Part shown: positions 8,753 to 18,482 of the stretch, one piece after another | Layout: each line of letters opens with the position of its first letter | How positions within the stretch are numbered: the stretch's first letter is position 1 | Assembly: GCF_022376445.1 (NCBI RefSeq) | Contig: NW_025955562.1 | Location: 1-20,673, forward strand | Direction: 5' to 3' | DNA length: 20,673 bases | Origin: Fomitopsis serialis | Taxonomy: Eukaryota > Basidiomycota > Agaricomycetes > Polyporales > Fomitopsidaceae | Notes under the pieces: generated by a model | Databases searched by the model: none | What the model was told of the DNA's origin: nothing | Seen by the model: the letters and a program-made list of their open reading frames with translations, nothing else | Position numbers and translations under genes: made by a program

Positions 8753-10737
8753 ATGGGAGAATACGACTCTACGTATGGAGCTGCGCACCTGGGTGTATGC
8801 ATAGCGTGCATGTGCGCCTGCCTATCATCTATGTTGACCCACGCTCATGTGCGAGGCGATGCAGCTTGTACGGAGTGACGAACCTGCAGACGTTCCTCTA
8901 TTTCAGAACCTTTCCTGATGACAAGCTATGGCACAAAGTGGGCGTGTTCTGGCTGTGGTGAGACTCAATTGTCCTCCGAGTCGATGTGGCGTCACTGCAT
9001 TCATGATTGCTGATATTTCGCCCCAGGTTTTTGGACACAGTTCATATCGTACTGTGCGTATACATGGTGTACTACTATGTTATCACCGAGTTCGGAAACG
9101 AGTTTGCGCTTCTGACGCTAAATTGGAGTATAAAGGTGCGCCCTTTGCTTCTGTGCGAATGCAGCTTATAGACTGATTCGGGTCTTCATTTATACTTAGG
9201 CGCAACTGATCGTGGAGGTATGCCGATGTCTACTTACTACCAAATAGCTCTCATCGTCTGATGGTCTGCGAAACCTCTGTAGGCTCTCGTCATCTCCAGC
9301 GCACAGACGTGAGTGCTCAACCACTCCTGCGCCACTTCATCATCATGCTCACTAGTGCGATCTAGTCTTTATACTATACGCATCTGGAAACGTAGCTCGG
9401 CCTCTTCTCTTATTAGTAATGAGTCTGAATGATCTTCCATAGTCGATGCATCGATCCCGCGCGAACTCGGAGACAGAGGCAGCAAATACCGTATAGTCCC
9501 TGGTATCGTCGTATGTGTTCCCAGCCATTATCCAGGACGTCTCTCACGCATGATTGCTGCTCACTCTACAGATTGTAGCTCTGCTATCTGGCTATGGTGT
9601 GTCTGATCGCATGTTTGTCTCCGGAAGCAGTCCCAAATTGACGATCATTTGTAGCTTGCAGTCTTGGTAAGCCGGGGCCCTCTCATAGCTGCCTATCCCA
9701 CTCCTGACATCATGCGCATATGATCATCCAGTCTTTTGCTATGAGATGTAAGCAAACACACTCCTACCGCTCATGTTGGTGTGCTGACCCTCGGTGTTCC
9801 TAGTCCTCGCCACAGCTACATCGCGGATTTCTTCGGGAGAGGACTCGTATGTCTCAGTATCTTGACTTTTTGAGCATGGAGTGTCTCACCACCGCTCACC
9901 GCCACCGCCCAGTGGATCACTTACTATGCGGACATCAACGCAGCAGTCGTGGATGCAGTAATCGCCGGTGCTCTGTGTTACCTCCTTGCGCGCTGTCGCA
10001 CAGGCTACACGAGGTACGCTATCTTCCCCATTACCCACTACCCAATTCTCCATATACTGACACGCTGGCGTTCCACAGAATGGACTCGACCCTCGGTTGG
10101 CTGATGTTCTACATACTCAATACAGGTGTTATCACATGGTGTGTTTATGTTGTTGCGCCCTATGACAAACGAGTAACCATACCTTTTTTGCAGCATCTGT
10201 GCAGTCATCACTGTGATCATGGTGCGCAACCTCGAAAGATCAAACTCATGACATGCTTCATGCCCTCGTCTGTTAGGTGAAGACCTTGCCATATACCTTC
10301 GGTGTAATTGCGGCACAAGTAATACAAACAAAACGTACGTAGGCACGGCCTCGCCGTCGCTGCACCACCAGAGCTTACCAAAATATTTACTAGTATACGT
10401 CAACTCCTACCTCGCCCTGTAAGTCCCCCAAGACTCCACTTCCAACAGCCATTGACCTTCCTGTTCCACCCGTAGTACCAACGCCCGTAGCTCCCTCCGC
10501 CTCCAAAACCACCGACGTGCCCTCTCCATTGAATACATGCTCCGCCCCATCGGGCCCCCAAGTACGTCGCGCCGCTCAGACAATAGCATCAACACCGGGA
10601 AGGACCCACTATTCCCCGAAGAGAGCCACACGGCTGGGTCGAACGCTCGTGTCGAGCTGTCGCCAGTCCTACATCGCAACAGTACTATCTATATTGGAGA
10701 CGACAAGAAGGCGACGATGGCGGAGGAGAACGTATGA
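8753..10737 (+). CDS. DUF6534-type seven-helix membrane protein, 17 exons
   Basis: Family of basidiomycete integral membrane proteins with unknown function. Exons: 8753-8811, 8865-8957, 9027-9135, 9200-9217, 9283-9308, 9366-9391, 9443-9510, 9572-9596, 9655-9666, 9732-9747, 9804-9846, 9913-10013, 10079-10138, 10194-10221, 10277-10334, 10394-10418, 10476-10737; 342 residues. All introns are GT-AG, 51-69 nt, and phases close throughout. Family landmarks: DSTYGA (5-10), ILYGVTNLQTFLYFRTFPDD, WFLDTVHIVL, YYYVIT, WSIK, LYTIRIWK, GALCYLLARCRTGYTRMDS, LNTGVITCICAVITVIM (212-228) and LYVNSYLALTNARSSLR (248-264). Seven hydrophobic segments fit the family: about 10-31, 43-65, 84-106, 128-148, 166-190, 204-228 and 232-256. 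The tail after 265 is polar, probably cytosolic. Exons of 12, 16 and 18 nt were accepted because each restores the frame exactly and fills a helix of the expected length. Weak donors (GTAGCT after exon 6, GTGTGT after exons 8 and 13) are the least certain joins. Confidence 0.92.
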
Positions 10738-11656
10738 GTCCGAAGGAGACGACTGTACGCGACGGGCTGTGAGTGTATTATACGATGCACACAGCTGCAC
10801 GGACAGATGGCTGTATGATCACGACCTGTGTACGACCTGTGTATGACCCACGTACGTATGTATTGCGACACGCGAACACTTCCACCGACTCGATTTACAT
10901 ACGGAATGCATGTTTCGATGTCAACGACTTCTCGAGGGCAGTGTTTGCATGAAGGACTTCCATGGACATCATAGAAGGTCACAGCGGTGCAGCAGACAAC
11001 GCAACTCCGACGGCCTCAGACCAGTTGCCAGCATACGAAACGTGCAGGTACGTAGTCGAGGTAGCTCCGGGCCTTCCCACACATGATGACCGGCTACTGC
11101 GAGAGATGGTAGATGGGACTGATAGTGGCATAGGCAGGCCCAGCAAGAATCCAGCCACAGCGACAAAGGTTAGCAAGGAGCCGGAGTGGATGCGACAGCA
11201 TCCGGGGTAGCATAACTTTATCTCTGAGCGCCGGAAGAGCGCTGAAGACGTAGGTTCAGCGGCAATAGAGGGAGTCGAATGTGGTCGTGGCGTGTGCGTT
11301 ATTTTGACGTATGACTGAACCACAGAGAACAAAGATAGAATATCCTATAGAAGGGCCTCTGGGTCAGCCTCCAATCGGGAAGCTTTCGGACGACGCACCT
11401 TTTGGCAATAACCGCGGAGCAGTCGGTGTGGCCCGAAGGACTAAGCTGACGTGCAGTCCGCACTAACCAATCCGCACAAAATAAAACACGCTGTATTCAG
11501 CATGGGGACCGCGATGCCTGAGTACAGGCACACTGCACGCCCGAAATGATCGTAGTCTCGAGGTCATGAACTCGTGCGTTGCGGACGACGAGCAGGTTCA
11601 TTGTGGGTTACATCGAGTGCACATTGTATAGTCGGCGGTGCTGCAATGCCAGGCCT
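10738..11656. other. Intergenic region between convergent DUF6534 and ATP19-like genes
   Basis: Holds the 3' ends of both flanking genes and an 11-bp tandem repeat at 10821-10848. An 82-codon plus-strand frame (10962-11210) and a longer minus-strand frame overlapping it have no recognisable motif and no clear splice partners. I call neither. Confidence 0.5.
10821..10848. repeat. Short tandem repeat, unit ACGACCTGTGT
   Basis: Two exact copies of the 11-bp unit (10821-10831, 10832-10842) are followed by a partial third with one substitution. The repeat is 84 bp past the DUF6534 stop codon, so it probably lies in the 3' UTR. Confidence 0.8.
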
Positions 11657-12046
11657 CTAGTGTTTTGCCTCCTTCTCCGCGTCATCGATGAACTTCTTGA
11701 TACTGTCCATCCTAATCAGTTGAAGAAAGTCCGTTCCGGGCATACAAGGATGCATGACACTCACAACTGCTCCTCCTCGCTGTATGGCGGAAGAATACAA
11801 CGCGTGAACTCAGCGAATTCACATCTGAGGCAACGCGTAGATGACGCACCTCGAGCCAGCGTTGAACTTCACAGTCTCCTTGACCGTCTCGATGGCCGAC
11901 TTCCCTGAGCTCGGGGGCGCTGCCTCCTTCTTACCACCCGTGGAAAGCAAGCCCACGCCGACCGCGGTCGCGAGGGTGCCAATGGCGAGGTATTCGCTTT
12001 TGATGGCTCTGCCGAGGATAACGCTGCGAGGAAAGTCAGATACCAT
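11657..12046 (-). CDS. ATP19: Mitochondrial F1Fo-ATP synthase subunit k-like protein
   Basis: Atp19 (subunit k) is a small inner-membrane protein associated with dimers of the mitochondrial ATP synthase. Three exons on the minus strand (12046-11850, 11779-11765, 11711-11657; introns 70 and 53 nt) give 88 residues. The N-terminus MVSDFPRSVILGRAIKSEYL leads into one hydrophobic helix (AIGTLATAVGVGLLST, about 21-36), then GGKK, an Ala/Pro/Ser linker, and a charged C-terminal helix containing SSEEEQ and the final acidic-basic stretch that ends in EKEAKH. The HQLAIGTL-like helix start and the EE...FI/L acidic tail resemble yeast Atp19; this is recognition by pattern. The 15-nt middle exon restores both frame and the SSEEEQ motif. 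The length (yeast 68) is somewhat above yeast but normal for this type in basidiomycetes, as far as I recall. Another small mitochondrial membrane protein is the main alternative. Confidence 0.82.
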
Positions 12047-13763
12047 CAGCCATTGAGGGCAGCGGGACGCACTAAGACATGGTGGCTAGGAAATTGTGCG
12101 GAGGACGCTGCTGGCTGAAGACGACAGCGAGGACGACTCCGGCTCGCACGCCCGGCAACTGCCGACCCGGTTTACCGCGTCGGTGGCTGCGACTCGGTGC
12201 ACGTTGAACCCAGGTTGTCGCCAACAAGGGCTATACCATATTCATCTTCATCGTCTATGCGTCCAGACATAATTTCATTACCTTCATTATGACATGGAAT
12301 TACTGTGAATTGCCCAAACCGCTGCTTGCATCGTTCTCTGCGCGCGGTGCGGCAGTGCTGAGAAGGATAAGTAGAATTGAACACTGTTCGGGGCATGCTC
12401 GGTAAGTGATGTTTGACCTGTACATTTTCTGCAGCGTTCTAACCCAACGGCGGGGCACGTACTTTCCCGGAACAGTGTATAAACTTCCCAAGTTCACAGC
12501 ACCACGGCTTCCTAGCCTTTCACGATCTGGATGCATGCATATGCACCATCTCCAACTTCAAGCGATGATACATACACGGTCAGCTTTCGTAACTGTTGAC
12601 GGTCGCCCATGGGAATAACATATCGTTGTTACGTCCATTGGCATACCGCCTTTTGAACATTGCCTGTTTACAGTGCAGTGTTGAGTTCGCTATGAGTGGC
12701 TCATTTCTGGTATGCACAGCCAGCACAAACACTCGTCAGAGTATTGAAAGGGTAAGCCGGGCGCATATTCCTCTTCTGCTTATGACCGACAGTGTTGGGC
12801 ATGGATCCGGGACGGCCTCACGCGGCGCCTCCGAAAATTAAGGTGCGGGATGTTCTTGGCAATTCGTATCGTTCCGGTTCCTTGTCTACGGCATCACAAA
12901 CCAGGACCAACTTGTGGGTTGCACGATTGCCGAAGCCCGCGATTGCCTTTTCGGTTGTCCGACCCCTATATGAACGGTGCGAAGTCGTCAACTCCTTCGC
13001 CTCGATTTTTTTTCCAACATGAGGTCTCATAGTTGATCTGCCCGCATTAGGGTTTCCCTCTTAGGCACCACGCACCGATCGATGAACATAAGTTCGAGTC
13101 GTCTTCGCGTGGGTAGCGCGGATGGACAGCGGCTAGTCCATACCAGGGCCGATTGCAGTGTAACATCCGTCGCAAACGGGCAGAAAATGCCGCTCGAGGC
13201 CAGCGGCCATGTCTGTCACTCTTTGACAGCCCTCTCGATCACACGGTTAGTGTCGGCATCGCCACAGCCGGCGCCCTCAGCCCCTCCTGCTCGGACGAGA
13301 AGAAGTGGAGGGTCTCCCATCGTGTCGTGCTACTGGAGTTGCACCTCATGCATTCGAGTTCTTCTCGCATGCGAACTCGGGTCATCGGGCCACATCGACG
13401 TATCAGCGCCCGCCTCGACACAATCCGCTCGTTGCGGACGCCACGTGATGGTGCATGAGGCGACCGTACTGCCAGGCCTGACGGGAGCGGACCTCATGCA
13501 CTCGAGATCTCAAGGCGAGATGCGTATGCAGTCGGAGGCGCGCCCCAGCTTGGCATCTGTCCATCCCCGGTCTGTTTCCTCCGACATGAGCCTGCTGTAC
13601 GCGGGCGCGTCTCGGGCCTTTACAAGGCCTTAAGGTAAACGTTGACGCGTCTTGCGTGTCCGCTCCTCTTTCCTTCGACCCTCGTCATCTTCCGTCTGAC
13701 TTTGGCCCGAGCCCTTCGTCGTATCGCGTGCGCCGGGCAGTCCCCTCCTTTTGTGTGCCCGCC
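12047..13763. other. Divergent intergenic region between ATP19-like and GH16 genes
   Basis: 1.7 kb without a supportable gene. A 70-codon minus-strand frame (12818-13030) and a 183-codon plus-strand frame (13082-13633) are open but show no family motif, signal peptide or splice partners. The latter is arginine- and serine-rich, as expected from a GC-rich spacer. The sequence ACCTCATGCAYTCGAG recurs near 13345 and 13490. The region presumably contains both promoters; I see no clear TATA box. Confidence 0.5.
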
Positions 13764-15299
13764 ATGTTTTTGCACCGCCACGCCCTCTGTGCAACATTGC
13801 TCTCCCTGGCCAGCGCCGCATTGGGATACGAACTTATCCATGACTACTCAGGAGATACCTTTTTCCAGGGATGGGACTACTACGGCAAGTGGGACAACCT
13901 GACGCTAGGTGAGCGTCCACTGCGCCGCAGGGGTGATCAAGTCTGATGTGACCCAGGAAACGTCACCTACCTGTCGCAGGAGGCTGCGACGCAGCAAAAC
14001 TTGACCTACATCAACAGCGCGGGCAATGCGATCATCAAGGTTGACAACTTCACCACAGTTTCTAAGGGTGAACGGCGCAACTCTGTACGTTGACGGACTA
14101 CCGGTAACAATTGTCTCGCTCAATTTCTCGCTCCGCCAGATCCGTCTTACGTCCGAGGAATTCTACGACTTCGGTACTGTCTGGATCATCGACGCAGTAC
14201 ACTTGCCATGGGGATGCTCTGTCTGGCCTGCGTTTTGGAGCACAGCACCTGACTGGCCGGTTGGTGGCGAGATCGGTAATTTCACTCCGTTGCCTCGACC
14301 ATAACATTGACTGACAGGAAATGCTACAGATATCATCGAGGGTATCAACAATCAGCTCAACGACCAGTTTGCCATCCACACGACTGAGGGCTGCTACCAC
14401 GACAAACCGCCAAATCAGGTCGGGTTCAACATCGACACGAACTGCAGCATGGGGTCAGGCTGCACGGTGGGCATGACCTCCCAGAACAGTTACCAAGCCG
14501 GGTTCGCCACTGCTGGAGGCGGTGTATATGCTACACAGTACGACGTCTCTGGTATCTAGTGAGTATTTCCGATCAAGTCGTCAGAGGCGCACAAACTGAC
14601 AAATTGACACTAGCATGTGGTTCTGGAGCGTAAGTTTGTTGGATGTTATTCGGAACGCAATGGCGCTGAACCATTCCTTCAGCGGCCGGATGTTCCTTCC
14701 TCGCTCAGCGCTTCTTCGACGGGCATCAATATCTCTGAATGGGGTACCCCGATGGCCAGCTTCCCGAATGACCAGGCGTGCAACACGACGAAGTTCTTCA
14801 AGCCTCAACAGCTCATCTTTGACATCACGCTCTGTGGCGACTGGTAGGTTCCGATCGTCTAACTATAGCCCTCCAAGTCCTCATGATCGGGTTCCCGTGA
14901 ACAGGGCGGGCGTCCCGGGTATCTACGACTCACAGTGCTATAATGCGGGACCGAACCACGATTGCGTGAGTCACGATCGTATGCCGCTCGCGGAAGCAGC
15001 ACTGACGCGAGTCCGATCCGATGCAGTACCTGGACAACGTTGTAGGGAACGGAAGCAATTACGACGAGGCGTACTTCGAAGTCTCCTACGTCCGCACGTA
15101 CGCCACCGGAGCCGCGCTCGCAGCCGCGCAAGCGAGCTCGAGCTCGAGCGCCGCGCCATCAGCCACGCAGTCAGACCCCTCCTCGACGAAGACGCAGACG
15201 TCCGACGCGACGTTGCCTGGCATTAGCCTGCACGGCGTGCTATTCACGACGATGTGCGTGGGCGGCCTTGTTGTGGGCAGCGTGCTGCCGTTGCTGTGA
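13764..15299 (+). CDS. Secreted GH16 endo-beta-glucanase, probably GPI-anchored
   Basis: Glycoside hydrolase family 16 enzymes of this type cleave beta-1,3(4)-glucans of fungal or plant walls. Eight exons (13764-13908, 13957-14084, 14140-14275, 14330-14558, 14614-14629, 14683-14843, 14905-14965, 15027-15299) give 382 residues; introns are 48-61 nt. Signal peptide about 1-20, then YELIHDYSGDTFFQGWDYYG, NSAGNAIIKVDN, FGTVWIIDAVHLPWGCSVWP and the active site GGEIDIIEG (E135 nucleophile, D137, E140 acid/base), with the intron placed inside it. Later motifs are HTTEGCYHD, GGGVYATQYD, MWFWSRPDVPSSL, EWGTPMASFP, LIFDITLCGDW and NYDEAYFEVSYVRTY. After the catalytic domain comes a Ser/Thr/Ala-rich linker (about 325-358) and a C-terminal hydrophobic segment ending VGSVLPLL with no following charge, the layout of a GPI-anchor signal. 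Thus it is likely a cell-surface, wall-remodelling enzyme. Exon 5 has only 16 nt. No break is seen. Confidence 0.97.
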
Positions 15300-15753
15300 C
15301 ATTGACCTTGAGGGATTGGCGGCTAAATATACCGCCCTGCACATTCTCGGACTTCTCTGATCGGTATACTTCATGTGCACATACCCACCCATCCACACCA
15401 TGCTTACGACCTGCAGATGACCTCCGCCTTCCTCACGCTCCTTCCTAACTTAACTGATTAACTGTACGTTACTCCTCTTGTGGACTTTTTAGTGGCCGGG
15501 TTCGTGCCACTCACAGACTGTCTGGTGTATTACCTTATAATTTGTCATGTTGGGTTTCAGGCTGCTTGTCAACAATGTTGTATTCGGCGTACGTTCTAAC
15601 ATTCCCTTGCGACGCACGCGGACACGCGTCCGACGTGAGCGTCACTCTCACCACTCGTGTCACCCTCGTGCAGAGCTGGGTACAATCACCTCGTATCACC
15701 GCCGTGCGGTAACTTAGTTTCCACCGTGCGGTTGCGCCGCGCGTAACTTACGT
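15300..15753. other. Spacer between convergent GH16 and SDR genes
   Basis: Must contain both 3' UTRs. CCGTGCGGT occurs twice (about 15702 and 15723), each within a few bases of a TAACTTA. No gene is seen. Confidence 0.5.
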
Positions 15754-17284
15754 CTATTCCCAATCTATTCCCATCTCCCTCAACAGGCGTTCTGTGGTAT
15801 CCCACAACTCTCGCGCCAACACTGGGTTCCGTGCATCCGGGTGAGGGGGCGCTCCGATGCGCCCAGGAGGCAGCAGATACGCTGCCTTGTAGCGCTCTGT
15901 CTCCTGTCGCACAGCTGGCGCAGCGGCAGCGAAGACGGATGTGAAGGCGCCGCGTGTGGGCGGTGTCCATAGCGCACGGATGAGAAGGGACATGACGTGG
16001 GAGATGCCTGGTGGTTGCGATGCAGCGTCGTTCTCCACGCCACCTGTTGTGCCGATGCGGTAAGTACGTGGACATCACAGCGGGAATGGAGCGATGGTGC
16101 GATAGCCGGCGAGGTGAGACGGAGCGCGGAGAGCGGCTGGGAATCAACGTACCGGTGCGCACCAGGCCTGGGTCCACGGACAGCGCGAGGATGGGGACGC
16201 CTGCCTCGTCAAGACGCCGTTGCAACTCGGTTGTGAAGAGGACGTTCGCGAGCTTGCTGCGGCCTGCGCCTGCGTTTACCGCGGTTCATGAGCGGAGAGA
16301 AAGGGCGAGGCTCACAGTATCTTGCGAGACTAGGGCCTGGGATTATGTCCCACTTGTGCTCGTCGTTGAAATCGTCTCGATTGCGGAAACGGATTCCACG
16401 CTTGAGGAAAGCAATGCCTCCGGATGTGATCAGGTAGCAAATACACGACAATCAATCGGGTGTCGCGCCTCATCGTGCGTACGATAGAATGCTGACATTG
16501 ACGATGCGGACGTCGCTGGTCGGGTTCACGGCGGTTTTGGCGAGAAGCGGCAGGAGGGTCATCGTGAACACAAAAGGCCCGATGTGACTATTGCTCCTCA
16601 GTTTTGGTTTGAAAAGATGAGGATACATGGGTACATACTTGACCATCATGGCATCCTGAATATCTGGGCGCCACCAGGTTGTAAATCTCGCCGCAGTCGA
16701 AGGATGGCAGGGCGGGCGTACCATGTTTCGTCCTCGCATAAGGGCCGCGCGGCCTTGACGTAGTTTCACCTTCAGTCTGTTCTGTACCTAGACATGCAGA
16801 CTCACATAGCCGCGTTGTTGACTACGAGAAACAACAAATCAATCGTGCATCATTTTGCGAGGAACATCTGCGATGCCAAGACATACTCAACACATCCAGG
16901 CGATCCTCCTTAGCTAGGAGGACCCTCGCCGATTTCTGCGCCAAAACAGGGTCGCTGAGGTCAAGCTGTAACCACAGCACTTGGCCATTCCCGGGAGCAA
17001 GTCCTTCGGCGTGCAATCGCTCGATGGCCTCCTGTGCCTTTGTCTCACTCCGAGCGGCCATGTATACCTTTGCGCCGTGACGAGCGAGATGTTGTATTGT
17101 GGCGTATCCGATGCCTCCGCTACCGGTAGCATGCTCTGTAGTTAGCTGAAGACTTCCTGATGAAACGCATAGCGATTTGATATAATGCTCACTTTCCACC
17201 GGTGACGACCACGACTTTGTCCGCAAGAGGCGGGACGTCACTGGCATTGTCGGGATCGAAAGGTCGACTCGTGTCTGAGCTCAT
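15754..17284 (-). CDS. Short-chain dehydrogenase/reductase (SDR), possibly damaged
   Basis: NAD(P)-dependent oxidoreductase of the retinol-dehydrogenase/WW-oxidoreductase-like SDR group; substrate unknown. Exons on the minus strand: 17284-17193, 17119-16887, 16821-16806, 16753-16722, 16663-16639, 16587-16497, 16400-16316, 16263-16153 and 16043-15754; 324 residues in this model. Seen: LADKVVVVTGGNGGIGYATI with the TGxxxGxG cofactor motif, YMAARSE, LWLQLDLSD, LINNAAM (NNAG motif), MMVNHIGPFVF, SDVRIVN, RYCRSK (catalytic YxxxK), LSVDPGLVRTGG and FAAAAPAV. The stretch after RIVN, where the catalytic serine (VSS) should be, cannot be assembled cleanly. The only in-frame canonical intron (16496-16401, donor GTCAGC) skips it. 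The better donor GTACGC, after VNVSILS (exon end 16483), leaves the frame off by one. A one-base loss would explain this. The start was chosen at the Met just before the Rossmann fold. SDR identity is secure; activity is doubtful. Confidence 0.92.
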
Positions 17285-18482
17285 TCTTTGTCAATCGACA
17301 GAGATGATCGCCTCATAGAAGGCGGCTGCTAGACTGCGAGAGCCTGAGAAGATGCATGCCATGCCCGGCGGCCGCCATCGCATTCAGCAAGGATTCGAGA
17401 TACTCAGGCGTTGGATGGGTGAACTGGGTCTTCAGCACGCTACGTCGACAGATTTTCCTCCTTCTATAGATCTGATGATGTATCGAGGATTATGCTTATG
17501 ATGATTGAGAAAGACGGTGAAATAGCTGGACGGAACCACTGCGGCCAGAGGTGCGGTTGTGTTCATGCGTTCACGCGGGTTCACGGTCATGTGATCGGAT
17601 TATGAGCGCGTCGCGGTGCAGTTCCGGTGCGACCGCCTGTGTTACAGTGTGTACTGTATTCGATTGGCGGCACAATCGTCTGGGAATCGTGGAGAGACTT
17701 TGGGATCGCTCGGCCAGTCGGGAATATTGGAATACATCGCCCAAGCGAGGCGTCAGGGATATCGGATCGACTCTGCGACCGATGGGCTCTCCGGAGTGGG
17801 GTACTATCGGGCACAGCTCCCAGATACATGCCCGTTAACTCCTGAGATGGGTCTCGCAGAATATTTGAACGATGAATCGAAATGTTTAGCCATGAAAGTG
17901 CATACGCGGGTGATCGAACATCGTAAATGTAGTTTGAGAGTGCTGAACCCTCAGGGAGTGAGAAGTCGATTTACGACCTACAACTGTCTACAGCGTAGGC
18001 TAAAATACGATGATGGCCGTAGAAAAGCTGTGGTCCAGCCTATTTGCAGCGTAAGTTACCGGCCGAAGTCTGAGCAAGAACAGAGATCAGGAGCATAGCA
18101 CTTACATGTGAAATATCAATACATATTAGTCAGATAAGTCCACAAAAAGAAAAGATCGCCGCCTCCCTATACTGGCAACTCACAAAGTGTCAATGATGCC
18201 TAATAGTCTACTGCTTATTTAAATTGCACGGCTGAGGCCTTGTTTCTGAAAAGCGCGTCCGCATTCTTGTGCACCGGCTTGGCCTCTAACCACCACCCTC
18301 GCTCCTTCTCATAACCCCCAGCTGCCGCCTTCCCGCCTCTTCCAGGAGAAGCCTCGACGATTCGACTTCCCCCGAATTCCCGCATTTCGCCGCTGATCGA
18401 TATACGAGGCTCTGTTTCGCCGACGCCCGCTTGCGCGTCTTCAGACAGCATCCTCCTATCGGACGACCTGGTCGTTACTCGC
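17285..18482. other. Divergent intergenic region between SDR and La-related genes
   Basis: A 160-codon plus-strand frame (17616-18098) is open but has no recognisable motif, so I do not call it. An AT-rich patch TATTTAAAT at 18216-18224, about 260 bp before the La-related start, could be core-promoter sequence. Pyrimidine-rich sequence between 18290 and 18470 suggests a long 5' UTR for that gene. Confidence 0.5.

Noticed and set aside
9662..9666. A 5-nt exon in the DUF6534 gene using the acceptor at 9661
   Set aside because: It breaks the frame of the next exon. The acceptor at 9654 gives a 12-nt exon that keeps frame and the expected helix length.
10962..11210. 82-codon plus-strand frame between the convergent genes
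   Set aside because: No recognisable domain, signal or splice sites, and a longer frame on the opposite strand is equally open. Translated search would decide.
13049..13066. TTAGGGTTT, telomere-repeat-like
   Set aside because: A single unit only, far from any array; not a telomere or interstitial telomeric tract.
13082..13633. 183-codon plus-strand frame upstream of the GH16 gene
   Set aside because: Low-complexity Ser/Arg composition and no motif; probably spacer DNA with high GC.
17616..18098. 160-codon plus-strand frame in the SDR-LARP spacer
   Set aside because: No family resemblance, no splice partners, and competing open frames on both strands.
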